Shown piece by piece: positions 39,364-49,294 of a DNA stretch of 64,000 nucleotides; position 1 is the stretch's first letter; each line of letters starts with the position of its first letter. The position numbers and the translations under genes are program-made. The notes beneath the pieces are model-generated. The model worked only from the letters and a program-made list of their open reading frames with translations. It was not told the DNA's origin and made no database searches. Source of the DNA: Acidimicrobiaceae bacterium (lineage in GTDB: Bacteria; Actinomycetota; Acidimicrobiia; Acidimicrobiales; RAAP-2); NCBI GenBank assembly GCA_013044265.1, contig JABEUQ010000012.1, forward strand, positions 1 through 64,000. Reading direction: 5' to 3'.

Positions 39364-41346
39364 GTGAAATCCTTTGACCCCGATGACGAGTCGCCCTATT
39401 TTGAGGCGGAAAGTGAGTCCGGGGTTCAGCTCTCCCAGGACCTCGTCGACATCGATGTCGACCGCGCGCTCACCCTGCTCGATCGCATCACCGCGCACCT
39501 ACCCGGCGGGGGCGAGAGCCGCGCGGGCCAGCGCCAGATGGTAGCCGCCGTCGCCAGGGCCTTCTCTCGTCAAGAGCACGCCATCATCGAAGCCGGCACC
39601 GGCGTGGGTAAGTCACTGGCCTACCTGGTACCCGCCGCCATGAGCGCGAACCGGGTAGTGATCGCCACGGCGACCAAGAATCTCCAGGATCAATTGGCTT
39701 CCAAGGACGCACCCACCGTGTCCGCCGTGGCGGCGCGCACCAAAGTCGCGGTATTGAAAGGGAAGAACAACTACCTGTGCCGCAACCGCGCTCAGTCGAC
39801 CGGGGGCGGCGCGCAACTGAGTTTCGACGATGGCACCAGCGTGCCCAAGGGGGTGGCCGACCAGATGAGGCGGGTTCTTCGCTGGGCCGACGAGACCACG
39901 ACCGGCGACCGTGACGAACTGAGCTTCGAGATCGACCCGCGCGCCTGGCGCGGACTCTCGGTGACGCCCCAGGAATGCCTGGGTCGTGCCCAGTGTCCCC
40001 AGGGTCACAACTGCTTCCACGAACTCGCCAAGGATCGCGCCGCCGAGAGCACTATCGTCATTGTCAATACCCACCTCTACGCCGCACACCTGGCGTCGGG
40101 TTCCATGCTGTTGCCCGCGCACGACTACGTCGTCTTTGACGAGGCTCACGAAGTGCTCGATATCTTCGCGTCACTTCTGGGCACGTCGCTCAACGCGGCG
40201 CGCCTGCGCGCTTTCGCTTCGGTCGCTAAGCCCCTCGTGGGTCCCCAGTTCGTCGAGGCCGCCGCCGACCTGAGCGCCAGCGCGGACCGACTCGCCACCA
40301 TCTTGGAGATTCAGTACGACGCCCAGGAGCACACCGGCCTCGGTCCCGACGCCCAGCGCGAGGTGGACACGGCGAGCGCCCTCGTGGCGCGACTCATCGA
40401 AGCCATCCGCTCGGTGCAGACCTCCGGATCAGAGGACGAGGCCCGCAAGATCCGCACGCTCGGTCCCGGCGTGCACTTGAGCAATGACCTCGCACGCGTG
40501 GCGCACCCGGCCAAGGGCGAGATCTTGTATTTGGCGCGGCGCGACAAAGAGATCGACTTGGAGATCAGCCTGGTCGACGTGGGTCCGCGTCTGCACGACG
40601 AACTCTGGGGCAACGTCACCGCGGTCCTCACGAGTGCCACCATCCCCGACAGCCTGCCGTCACAATTGGGTCTCGACGACGTGCGCATCGAGACCTTCGC
40701 GAGTCCCTTCGACTACGCGCACAACTCACTGCTCTACGTACCCGCGGGCTTTCCCGGGCGCAACGAAGGTGGTGCCGAACAGGCCATCATCGACGAACTC
40801 GTTACTCTCATCACGGCGGCCGGGGGGCGCACGCTCGCACTCTTCACCAATCGAGCAGTGATGAATCGCGTCGCCGAGGCGGTGGAGGAACGGATCGACA
40901 CGACCGTATTGGTACAAGGAACTCTGTCGCGCCAGCGCATCATCGAGCTCTTTCGCGACTCCGCCGAGGCCAGCCTGTTCGCCGTCACGAGCTTCTGGCA
41001 GGGTATCGATGTCCCCGGTCACTCACTCTCGCTGGTGACTATCGACCGCTTGCCTTTCAGCGTGCCCAATGATCCACTTTTGAAGGCGCGCCAAGAGCGC
41101 TCCACCAACCCCTTCTTCGAGGTCGACTTACCGCGCGCGACGATGCTCCTCGCCCAGGGAGTAGGTCGCCTCATTCGAAACCGTAGCGACCGCGGCGTCG
41201 TGGCCGTCCTCGACATTCGCTTGGCCGAGGCTCGCTACAAGTCGCTCCTCTTCAAGAAACTTCCCCCCATGAAACGAACGAGGGATCAGGTAGAAGTCAC
41301 GACCTTCCTGCACGAATTGCGCGAGCACACACCCGCTGACGAGTAA
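39364..41346 (+). CDS. DinG/XPD-like Fe-S ATP-dependent helicase
   Basis: 660 aa, GTG start; Walker A IIEAGTGVGKSLAYLVPAA, DEAH VVFDEAHEVLD, four-cysteine Fe-S ligand region NYLC...ECLGRAQCPQGHNCF. Confidence 0.93.
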   Translation: MKSFDPDDESPYFEAESESGVQLSQDLVDIDVDRALTLLDRITAHLPGGGESRAGQRQMVAAVARAFSRQEHAIIEAGTGVGKSLAYLVPAAMSANRVVIATATKNLQDQLASKDAPTVSAVAARTKVAVLKGKNNYLCRNRAQSTGGGAQLSFDDGTSVPKGVADQMRRVLRWADETTTGDRDELSFEIDPRAWRGLSVTPQECLGRAQCPQGHNCFHELAKDRAAESTIVIVNTHLYAAHLASGSMLLPAHDYVVFDEAHEVLDIFASLLGTSLNAARLRAFASVAKPLVGPQFVEAAADLSASADRLATILEIQYDAQEHTGLGPDAQREVDTASALVARLIEAIRSVQTSGSEDEARKIRTLGPGVHLSNDLARVAHPAKGEILYLARRDKEIDLEISLVDVGPRLHDELWGNVTAVLTSATIPDSLPSQLGLDDVRIETFASPFDYAHNSLLYVPAGFPGRNEGGAEQAIIDELVTLITAAGGRTLALFTNRAVMNRVAEAVEERIDTTVLVQGTLSRQRIIELFRDSAEASLFAVTSFWQGIDVPGHSLSLVTIDRLPFSVPNDPLLKARQERSTNPFFEVDLPRATMLLAQGVGRLIRNRSDRGVVAVLDIRLAEARYKSLLFKKLPPMKRTRDQVEVTTFLHELREHTPADE

Positions 41347-41424
41347 TAACCTACTTCTGCTAGTATTTAAGTAGAAAATACAGTGAAGGGTTGACAGCTC
41401 TTCCCAATTAGGTAGGAATCGCGC

Positions 41425-42342
41425 GTGCACCTGAACTTCGCCCTGGTCCTGGGTAGCGTCGTCATCGGCTTCCTCGTCGGCCTCACCGGCATGGGTGGTG
41501 GTGCCCTCATGACCCCCATGTTGGTGCTTCTCTTCGGTGTCGCACCCTCGGCCGCGATCTCCTCGGACCTCATCGCCGCACTCTTCATGAAGCCGCTGGG
41601 CGTGGCGGTGCACTGGCACAAGAAGACGATTCAACCGCGACTGGTGCGCTACCTCTGTTACGGGTCAGCCCCCGCGGCCATACTGGGCACCTACGTGATG
41701 CACCTGCTCGGTTCGACGAAGTCGGCCGAGCACCGTTTGCAACTCATCCTGGGTGTCGCACTCCTGGTGGGAGCGGCGGCGATGATCGCGCGCGCCTTCT
41801 TTCCCACCCGCCAGGTGGCGAACGGCCCCCTGCGAATCAACCGCCCGCTCATCATCGGCGTGGGCGTCTTCGGCGGCTTCATGGTGGGCCTCACCTCGGT
41901 GGGCGCGGGCTCGCTCATCATCGTCATGCTGCTGCTCATCTACCCCCACATGCGCACCGATCAGCTGGTGGGCACCGACCTCGCCCAGTCACTCCCCCTC
42001 ACCGGCGCCGCGACTCTCGGAACCTTACTGTTCGGCCACGTGCAGTTGGGGCTTACCGCGTCGATCATCGTAGGGTCCGTGCCGGCGGTGATACTGGGAT
42101 CGTTCCTCTCAGCACGTTCCTTCACCACGACATTGCGCCCCTACCTCGGTGCAGTGGCCCTGCTGAGCGGCCTCAAGTACGTCGGACTACCCGACGACGT
42201 CATGGGCGTCGCGGCGATTCTCGTCTTCGGCGTCGCAACGCTCGTCGCACTGCGATCAGCGCACGGCGCCGCTCTGGACCCGCCCGCGATCCTTATGCCC
42301 TCCGCGCACGATGTCGCGTCGGACATCGCGGTACAGAGCTAG
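41425..42342 (+). CDS. TauE/SafE-type sulfite exporter family membrane protein
   Basis: 305 aa; GSVVIGFLVGLTGMGGGALMTPMLVLLFG and GGFMVGLTSVGAGSLIIVML repeats. Confidence 0.93.
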   Translation: MHLNFALVLGSVVIGFLVGLTGMGGGALMTPMLVLLFGVAPSAAISSDLIAALFMKPLGVAVHWHKKTIQPRLVRYLCYGSAPAAILGTYVMHLLGSTKSAEHRLQLILGVALLVGAAAMIARAFFPTRQVANGPLRINRPLIIGVGVFGGFMVGLTSVGAGSLIIVMLLLIYPHMRTDQLVGTDLAQSLPLTGAATLGTLLFGHVQLGLTASIIVGSVPAVILGSFLSARSFTTTLRPYLGAVALLSGLKYVGLPDDVMGVAAILVFGVATLVALRSAHGAALDPPAILMPSAHDVASDIAVQS

Positions 42343-43244
42343 AGCCCGAAACGGTCCATCACGTCGTCGCGCTTCTGCCAGCCCGGTTCGACCGAGACCT
42401 TGAGTTCGAGGAAACAACCCTCGGGCAACTGTCGACGAGCGGCGATGCCCACGTCTTTCAAGAGTTGTCCACCCTTACCAATGACCATGCCCTTTTGACT
42501 CTCGCGCTCGACGAGGATCTCAACGAGGATATGCGGCCATTCGAATTCCACCACTCGACAGTGAATCGAGTGAGGAAGTTCTTGCTTGGTCTTGCGCACG
42601 AGTTGCTCGCGCACTAATTCGGCGACCCACATGGCTTCGGGCACGTCGGAGACTTCATCCTCGGGGAAGAGGTACTCGCCCTCGGGCATCTGGGCCTGGA
42701 CGAAGGCGATGAGGTCCTCCGTGCCCGCACCGGTCTTGGCCGACACGGGGAAGTACTCCACGCGCGTGGCGGCTTCGGCCATGCCCTTCTCCTCGGCGAT
42801 GAGCGTGAGGGCCTCGTGCGCGGCCATCAGCTGCGCCGCAATAGCGTCACGACCGGTCTTATCCATCTTGTTGACGATGACCACGCCCTGGGGGCCGTCG
42901 GGGTGGCGACACTTGTCCAGCATCGTGGTGATCACGTTGCGGTCGCCCGGTCCAATCGCCTTACCTGCTTCGATGACGGCCATGATCACGTCGACGCCAT
43001 CGACCGAAGCGCGCGCGGTCTCGTTGAGTCGATTACCGAGTCCGGTCTTGGGACGGTGAATCCCGGGAGTGTCGACGAAGACCACCTGCACGCCATCCTC
43101 GGTGAGGATGCCGCGGATGGCGTTGCGCGTGGTATTCGGGCTGGCCGAGGTGATCGTCACCTTGGTGCCCACCACTTGGTTCACCAGCGTGGATTTACCC
43201 ACGTTGGGTCGGCCGATGATGGCACAGAATCCGGAGCGGGTCAT
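42339..43244 (-). CDS. era: GTPase Era
   Basis: GFCAIIGRPNVGKSTLVNQVVGTKVTITSASPNTTRNAIRGILTEDGVQVVFVDTPG; KH domain MVIGKGGQLLKDVGIAAR. Confidence 0.96.
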   Translation of the reverse strand: MTRSGFCAIIGRPNVGKSTLVNQVVGTKVTITSASPNTTRNAIRGILTEDGVQVVFVDTPGIHRPKTGLGNRLNETARASVDGVDVIMAVIEAGKAIGPGDRNVITTMLDKCRHPDGPQGVVIVNKMDKTGRDAIAAQLMAAHEALTLIAEEKGMAEAATRVEYFPVSAKTGAGTEDLIAFVQAQMPEGEYLFPEDEVSDVPEAMWVAELVREQLVRKTKQELPHSIHCRVVEFEWPHILVEILVERESQKGMVIGKGGQLLKDVGIAARRQLPEGCFLELKVSVEPGWQKRDDVMDRFGL

Positions 43245-44521
43245 TGTTCACCTAACTTCTCGATCAGCACTTCTTCGATACGACGTCCATCCATGCGAAC
43301 AACGGTCATGACGTAGTTGTCGACCTCGAACACGTCGCCTTGGGAGGGTACGCCGCCCGCCAGGTCGAGTACGAGCCCGCCCACGGTGTCCCAACCGTCC
43401 TTGGGCAGGTCCAGTTCGTATTCGTTGTTCACGTCGTCGATGTTGAGACGACCGCTCACCACCAGACCAGCGCCGTCGACCATCTCGACGTCGTCGTCCT
43501 GGGGGAGGTCGGATTCATCGGTGATCTCTCCGACCAGCTCTTCGAGGATGTCCTCGAGGGTGACCACACCAGCGGTGCCACCGTATTCATCAACCACGAC
43601 GAAGAGGTGGCTCGTGCCTTGACGGATCTGTGTCAGGAGCGAGGCGACACGCTTGGTCTCGGGCACGAAGGAGGCTTCGCCCATGTGATCCTCGACCACC
43701 TCCTCACCCTTGCCGTCGGCCACTAGTCCCGCCAGGTGACGGAGATTGACGATGCCGACCACGTCGTCCACGCTCTCGCCCAACACGGGCAGGCGCGAAC
43801 GACCGGTCTCGATGGCGGTCTCCAGGGCCGAACGAACGCTCGACTTCGAAGAGACATCGACCATATCGATGCGCGGCACCATCACCTCGCGCACGATCGT
43901 GTCACCGAACTCAATGACGCTACGAATGAAATTACGTTCGTCGCTCTCGATGGCTTCGTCCTCGTGTGCGACGTCGGCCATGGCGAGCACTTCGTCCTCG
44001 GTCATCCTGGCCACCGTGACGCCGGCACCGAAGAACATACGAATCACTCCCTGGGCGACCGCCAACAGTAACTTCGAGAGCCACCTGATGGGCCAGAAAT
44101 TGAGCAACGCCGCCACCACTGGGGCGGTGGCCAGAGCCGAAGAATCCGGGTGCTGCACGGCAAAATTCTTGGGAATCGCTTCGAAGATGACGAAGATGAC
44201 CACGACTTCGCTGATGGTCGAGATCAGCAGTCCCGCTGCGCCAAAGAGGCGTGACGCCAACACGCCCACCATCGTGGCCGAGACCAATTGGCAGATCAAG
44301 ACCAGCAGGAGCAGCGGGTTCAGAAACTTTTCGGGAGCCTCGGCGAGCTTCACCAGCGCTTTGGAGCCGCGCTTGGACTGTTCCTTCAAAGAACGTGCGC
44401 GACTCTTGTTCATGCGCACGAGTGACGTCTCGGCCATTGCGAAGAAGCCCGAGAGTATCAGCAGCACCAGCACCGTTAAGGAGAGGGCGGTGTCCGATCC
44501 CGTCCAGGTCGCCGCGATCAC
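43241..44521 (-). CDS. Hemolysin/CorC family CNNM + CBS domain membrane protein
   Basis: 426 aa; FFAMAETSLVRMNKSRARSL, VMVPRIDMVDV, VDEYGGTAGVVTLEDILEELVGEI. Confidence 0.94.
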   Translation of the reverse strand: MIAATWTGSDTALSLTVLVLLILSGFFAMAETSLVRMNKSRARSLKEQSKRGSKALVKLAEAPEKFLNPLLLLVLICQLVSATMVGVLASRLFGAAGLLISTISEVVVIFVIFEAIPKNFAVQHPDSSALATAPVVAALLNFWPIRWLSKLLLAVAQGVIRMFFGAGVTVARMTEDEVLAMADVAHEDEAIESDERNFIRSVIEFGDTIVREVMVPRIDMVDVSSKSSVRSALETAIETGRSRLPVLGESVDDVVGIVNLRHLAGLVADGKGEEVVEDHMGEASFVPETKRVASLLTQIRQGTSHLFVVVDEYGGTAGVVTLEDILEELVGEITDESDLPQDDDVEMVDGAGLVVSGRLNIDDVNNEYELDLPKDGWDTVGGLVLDLAGGVPSQGDVFEVDNYVMTVVRMDGRRIEEVLIEKLGEQ

Positions 44522-45021
44522 GACACGTTCGAGCGGTAGTGGCGCGCCAGCAGTTCGCGTTCGCGCGCCTCCATCCGCTCAGCCTCCTCGTCAACCATGT
44601 GATCCCAACCGCGCAGGTGCAGCACCCCGTGCACGATCAGCAGTGCGACTTCATCTTCGAAGGAGCACTCGTGCTCGAGGGCGTTGCGCGCGGCGACGCT
44701 CGGACAGATGACGATGTCACCCACCAGTTGGGGGATGTCGGCGGTGGGGGGCTCGCCCGGCCCAGTGCCACCGGCGTCGGGCAATCGACCCGAGGGGTCC
44801 GGCTCAACGTCGATGGGGAACGACAACACGTCAGTCGGGCCCTGCTTACCCATGAACTGCTCGTTCAGCTCCGCCATCGCTGGCTCGCCCGTGAAGATAA
44901 GGGACACTTCGGCGAGGCCGCGCACGCCCTCTTCACTCAATGCCAAGCGACAGAGTTCGCTCCAACGTTCGAGATCGATCGCGAACTCGGTCTGCTCATC
45001 GGCGGCGTAGATGTCGATCAT
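44518..45021 (-). CDS. ybeY: Endoribonuclease YbeY
   Basis: HGVLHLRGWDHMVDEEAERMEARE metal motif; TDVLSFPID. Confidence 0.95.
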   Translation of the reverse strand: MIDIYAADEQTEFAIDLERWSELCRLALSEEGVRGLAEVSLIFTGEPAMAELNEQFMGKQGPTDVLSFPIDVEPDPSGRLPDAGGTGPGEPPTADIPQLVGDIVICPSVAARNALEHECSFEDEVALLIVHGVLHLRGWDHMVDEEAERMEARERELLARHYRSNVS

Positions 45022-45998
45022 CAGTTGGTCTGACGGTCGTAGGCGGCCACGATGTCGGCCACGATACGGTGGCGCACCACGTCCTTGGCGCTCAGGTGCA
45101 CGAACGAGATGTCGTCGATGCGCCCTAGGATGTTCTCAATGGAAGTGAGACCCGAGGGCTTGCCGTTCAGGTCGATCTGGGTCACGTCGCCCGTGACGAC
45201 GGCCTTGGCGTTGAAACCGATGCGGGTCAGGAACATCTTCATCTGCTCGGGCGTTGTGTTCTGCGCCTCGTCAAGGATGATGAAGGAATCGTTGAGCGTG
45301 CGTCCACGCATGAAGGCGAGCGGCGCCACTTCGATGGTGCCGTTGGCGATGAGGCGCTGGGCGCCGTCGGGGCCAACCATGTCGTAGAGCGCGTCGTAGA
45401 GGGGGCGCAAGTACGGGTCCACCTTGGCCATCAGGTCACCGGGTAAGAAGCCCAGGTGCTCGCCGGCTTCGACCGCGGGGCGAGTGAGGACGATGCGGTG
45501 CACCTGGCGTCGGTGCAGCGCCTGTACCGCGGCCGCCACCGCGAGGTAGCTCTTACCGGTACCGGCGGGGCCGATGCCGAAGGTGATTATTGATTTCTCG
45601 ATCGCGTCGGTGTAACGCTTCTGGCCGGCGGTCGAAGGTCGAATCGCCTTACCCTTGGCACCGCGCACGACCTCGTGGCGCAGGACCTCGCTGGGACGAA
45701 GGTCATCGGCCACCATGTCGACCGTACGCGCAATCTTGACGGGGTCGAGCGTCTGTCCGCTCTCGAGTACCAGCACGAGTTCATCGAACAAGCGCAGCAC
45801 CGTGGCGGCATCGGGGCCGGCCACCGAGATCTGATTACCCTGCACGCGGATCTTGGAGTGCGGGAACGAACGCTCGATAACACGCAGGTGTTCGTCGCGC
45901 GGTCCAAGTAGTCCGGCCATGAGGTGCGTGTTGGGAACGTAGGTGGTCGCCATGAGGGCCTCGTCGGCCGCGGCATCAAAGGTCATCCGGGGGGCCAC
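45021..45998 (-). CDS. PhoH family protein
   Basis: ITFGIGPAGTGKSYLAVAAAVQAL, LTRPAVEAGEHLGFLPGDL, FIILDEAQNTTPEQMKMFLTRIGFNAKAVVTGDVTQIDL. Confidence 0.95.
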   Translation of the reverse strand: MAPRMTFDAAADEALMATTYVPNTHLMAGLLGPRDEHLRVIERSFPHSKIRVQGNQISVAGPDAATVLRLFDELVLVLESGQTLDPVKIARTVDMVADDLRPSEVLRHEVVRGAKGKAIRPSTAGQKRYTDAIEKSIITFGIGPAGTGKSYLAVAAAVQALHRRQVHRIVLTRPAVEAGEHLGFLPGDLMAKVDPYLRPLYDALYDMVGPDGAQRLIANGTIEVAPLAFMRGRTLNDSFIILDEAQNTTPEQMKMFLTRIGFNAKAVVTGDVTQIDLNGKPSGLTSIENILGRIDDISFVHLSAKDVVRHRIVADIVAAYDRQTN

Positions 45999-46327
45999 TC
46001 CATCTTTCTTCCACCGAGTACGTGCATGTGCAAGTGCGGGACCGACATTTGTGCGTCGACACCCACGTTCATCACGAGGCGGTAACCGCTCTCGCGTACG
46101 CCTTCGATCTGCGCCACTCGTTGGGCCAGGAGCACCAGGTCATCGACGACACCACCGTGCTCGAGGGGCACGTGGTCAGCGCTGGTGATATGAGCCTTAG
46201 GAATCACGAGCACGTGAACGGGCGCCTGCGGATCGATATCACGAATCGCGAGCGAGGTCTCGCTCTGGGCCACGGGTGAAGAAGGTATCTCGCCAGCGAC
46301 GATTTTGCAGAAGAGGCACTCAGTCAT
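45983..46327 (-). CDS. HIT family nucleotide-binding protein
   Basis: 114 aa; CLFCKIVAGEIPSSPVAQSE, HVLVIPKAHITS, VPHLHMHVLGGR. Confidence 0.95.
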   Translation of the reverse strand: MTECLFCKIVAGEIPSSPVAQSETSLAIRDIDPQAPVHVLVIPKAHITSADHVPLEHGGVVDDLVLLAQRVAQIEGVRESGYRLVMNVGVDAQMSVPHLHMHVLGGRKMEWPPG

Positions 46328-46342
46328 GTGTTGCTCTCATCA

Positions 46343-47053
46343 TTACTCATTTGAACCGCCCCCCAGGGTAAATCCCCATGAATCATTCGTGAACGTTACG
46401 AGTGCGGCGGCCACGACGGCCGCGGTTTCCCCTCGTAGGACGCTGGGACCAAGTGAGACGCGTCGACGCGTCGGGCCCCATTCGTCGGGTGCCCAGCCGC
46501 CCTCGGGACCTACCGCCACGGCGTACACCCCGCGCCAGTCGCCACTACCTGAGAAATCGGCGACGGCCACCTCATCGGGTACTTCGACGGGCGTCACGGG
46601 CTCGGCGACCACCAGGTCGTAGGTGCGTCGGCACTGCCCGGCGCTCTCAGCCGCGATGCGTCGCCAACGGCTCAACACCTTGTCACGGCTCTCGCCACGA
46701 AACTTTTGAGCCAGTCGCTCACTCACCAGAGGCACGATCTCACTCACGCCGACCTCAGTGGCCTTAGCGACCGCCCACTCTCCTCGCTCACCCTTCAGAG
46801 GTGCCAGGTACAACCTCGTCGTCGTCGCGGGTTCGTCGTGGAATACCTGTCCCACGTCCTCGAGGTCGGTACCGCCCACGGATGCGAATCGCCACGATCC
46901 GCGACCGTCGCAGAGCACGAGTTCTTCGCCCGGGCGGGCCCGAAGAACGCGGCGTAGGTGGTGATCATCGTCGCGACTCAACTCGGGGACTGCGATGTCA
47001 GCGACCCGTAATTGGGTCAATGCAGCCACGCGGCGTGGCCACTCGTGCTTCAT
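46343..47053 (-). CDS. rsmE: 16S rRNA (uracil1498-N3)-methyltransferase
   Basis: 236 aa; HHLRRVLRARPGEELVLCDGRG, AVGPEGGWAPDEW SPOUT motif. Confidence 0.92.
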   Translation of the reverse strand: MKHEWPRRVAALTQLRVADIAVPELSRDDDHHLRRVLRARPGEELVLCDGRGSWRFASVGGTDLEDVGQVFHDEPATTTRLYLAPLKGERGEWAVAKATEVGVSEIVPLVSERLAQKFRGESRDKVLSRWRRIAAESAGQCRRTYDLVVAEPVTPVEVPDEVAVADFSGSGDWRGVYAVAVGPEGGWAPDEWGPTRRRVSLGPSVLRGETAAVVAAALVTFTNDSWGFTLGGGSNE

Positions 47054-48150
47054 CGCTTGGCTCGTTTGCGAAAGAGACCCGCCCCGTGGTGTTCGGCCAC
47101 CTCTTCTCCGCGATGCTGGGCCAACTGGCGCAGGAGGTCGCGCTCGACGTCATCAAGTTCGCTGGGGACGTCCACGACCAGGTGCACGTAGAGGTCTCCA
47201 CGACCACGACCATGCAGGTGCTCAACGCCCTCGTGCTTCACCCGGTGCACGGTGCCCGTCGCACTACCCGGCTCGACCTCAATGGTGTGCGTGTCGCGCA
47301 GTGTGGGAACCATGATCTGCGCACCCATGGCCGCCTGAGTGAAGGCGATGTGAGCCTCGTGGTGCAAATCGTCGCCGTTGCGCTCGAAGCGCTCGTCGAC
47401 GGCAACGCGCAGGTGCACGAAAAGGCGCCCATTGGGCCCGCCGCGCAGACCGGCCGGTCCACGATCGCCCAGGCGCATGGTGGAACCGTCCTCGACCCCC
47501 GCGGGGATCTGAATGGTCATGGTGGCGCTGCCGTTGACGCGACCCTCGCCGCGACACGTGGGGCAGGGCGATTCGATCCGCGAGCCCATGCCGTTGCAGC
47601 GCGTGCAGGGTGTGGTGGTCATCATTTGACCCAGGATTGAGTTGCGAACGCGGCGAACTTCACCGAGCCCCGCGCACTCCACGCAGGCGACCGGGGAGGT
47701 GCCCTCGGCACATCCCGTCCCATCGCAGGTGCTGCAGCGCTGGGGCAAGGTCACGGTGATCTCACGATTGGCCCCGAAGGCCGCCTCTTCGAGAGTGATC
47801 TCCACGCCGACTTCAGCGTCGGGGCCGGGTTGGGGGCCGCGGCGCTGAGGAGAGCGACCACCCATGCCGCCAAAGAACATGTCGAAGATGTCCTGGACCG
47901 AGCCGCCACCGAAGGGATTACCACCCGCGCCGACGTCCTGACCGAAGCGGTCGTAGTTGGCGCGTCGCTCGGGGTCCGAGAGGATCTCGTAGGCCTGAGA
48001 GACCTCTTTGAATCGGGCTTCGGACGCCGTGTCGCCGGGATTGGCGTCAGGGTGCAACTGTCGCGCCAGACGGCGATACGACTTCTTGAGGTCCTCCGGC
48101 GATACGTTGCGGTCGACTTCGAGTATCTCGTAGAGGTCAGTGGTTGGCAT
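47050..48150 (-). CDS. dnaJ: Chaperone DnaJ
   Basis: DLYEILEVDRNVSPEDLKKSYRRLARQLHPDANPGD J-domain; four CXXCXGXG repeats. Confidence 0.96.
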   Translation of the reverse strand: MPTTDLYEILEVDRNVSPEDLKKSYRRLARQLHPDANPGDTASEARFKEVSQAYEILSDPERRANYDRFGQDVGAGGNPFGGGSVQDIFDMFFGGMGGRSPQRRGPQPGPDAEVGVEITLEEAAFGANREITVTLPQRCSTCDGTGCAEGTSPVACVECAGLGEVRRVRNSILGQMMTTTPCTRCNGMGSRIESPCPTCRGEGRVNGSATMTIQIPAGVEDGSTMRLGDRGPAGLRGGPNGRLFVHLRVAVDERFERNGDDLHHEAHIAFTQAAMGAQIMVPTLRDTHTIEVEPGSATGTVHRVKHEGVEHLHGRGRGDLYVHLVVDVPSELDDVERDLLRQLAQHRGEEVAEHHGAGLFRKRAKR

Positions 48151-49186
48151 GTTCCTCGTCTCCGCCGAAGTGGCGTGCTAGATGTCGTGAGACCGCACCG
48201 GCGGCGGCCATTGCTTCTTGGTACTTCATTCGAGTGGGTCCGAGCAGTCCGACCGCCCCGGCCGGCAGTCCGTCAATGGTCACGGGGGCCACGATGACCG
48301 CACAGGTGGACAACGGCTCGAAACCGTTCTCCGTGCCAATGGCGACCGACAGGCCGCGGCTCAACATGTCCTGGACGAGCGAGACCACGAGAAGCTCTTG
48401 TTCGAGGATCGACAGGACCTTGCGCACAGTCTCGACACCGTCGAAAGAGTCCGCCACGTGCGAACTCCCCCCGATGAAGACCTTCTCCCCGTCGGCGGTG
48501 GGTTGTTGGGCGTGTAGGGCGGCGACTGCATCACGCACGAGTTGGGCCACGTGATCTTGGCGCGACGGCACTTGCACGGCCGTCTCGAGCGTGGTGCCGA
48601 TCAGCAGGGCGTTGAGCTGACGTGAGGTTTCCGCGCACGTCTCGTAGTCGACGTCGAAGCTCGGCGTCAAGGAATGCTTGACGACCGATCCGTCGGAGAA
48701 GACCGTGACGAGCAGTTGGTGGTGGGCGTCGATGTTCACCAATTGCGCCGACAGGATCGAAGCGTGCGCGTGGGTGGCGGCCACCACGACCGAGGTGTAA
48801 CTCGTCATCTGACTCAGTAGCGTCGACGTCTGCTCGAGTACGTCCTCGACCTCCCCGCGCACGTTGGCGAAGAAGTCACTGATCTGGTGCTGCTGGGCGA
48901 CGCCGAGCACGCCGTTCTCGAGGTGATCCACGAAGTATCGATAGCCCTTGTCGGTGGGAATGCGACCCGCCGACGTGTGGGGCTGGGCCAAATAACCCTC
49001 CCGCTCCAGGGAGACCATCTCTGAGCGCACCGTGGCCGGCGATACGCCAATATCGGCACTCGAAGCGACCGAGGAGGAGCCGACGGGCTGATTCGTGTCG
49101 ATGTGCTCTGACACCACGGCCTCAAGGATGGTGGCCTTGCGCACGTCGAGGTCATCGGATGCGGGTTTGGTCGCGCGACGGGCCAT
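48137..49186 (-). CDS. hrcA: Heat-inducible transcription repressor HrcA
   Basis: DLDVRKATILEAVVSEHIDTNQPVGSSSVA...VSPATVRSEMVSLEREGYLAQPHTSAGRIPTDKGYRYFVD; adjacent CIRCE. Confidence 0.97.
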   Translation of the reverse strand: MARRATKPASDDLDVRKATILEAVVSEHIDTNQPVGSSSVASSADIGVSPATVRSEMVSLEREGYLAQPHTSAGRIPTDKGYRYFVDHLENGVLGVAQQHQISDFFANVRGEVEDVLEQTSTLLSQMTSYTSVVVAATHAHASILSAQLVNIDAHHQLLVTVFSDGSVVKHSLTPSFDVDYETCAETSRQLNALLIGTTLETAVQVPSRQDHVAQLVRDAVAALHAQQPTADGEKVFIGGSSHVADSFDGVETVRKVLSILEQELLVVSLVQDMLSRGLSVAIGTENGFEPLSTCAVIVAPVTIDGLPAGAVGLLGPTRMKYQEAMAAAGAVSRHLARHFGGDEEHANH

Positions 49187-49198
49187 ATTTCCTCCTTG

Positions 49199-49225
49199 TT
49201 AGCACTCAATTGTACCGAGTGCTAG
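49199..49225. promoter_or_regulatory. CIRCE element (HrcA operator)
   Basis: TTAGCACTC-AATTGTACC-GAGTGCTAG matches the consensus TTAGCACTC-N9-GAGTGCTAA with one mismatch; 13 bp from the hrcA start. Confidence 0.96.
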
Positions 49226-49294
49226 CCACCAGGCGTCCGCGCCGCAATCGTCGTATATTGACGCAGCAAGACCCTGTCCATAGTGAGGTTGACC

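Noticed and set aside
46801-47640. 279-aa ORF antisense to rsmE/dnaJ
   Set aside because: Overlaps two well-supported genes; no protein-family signature.
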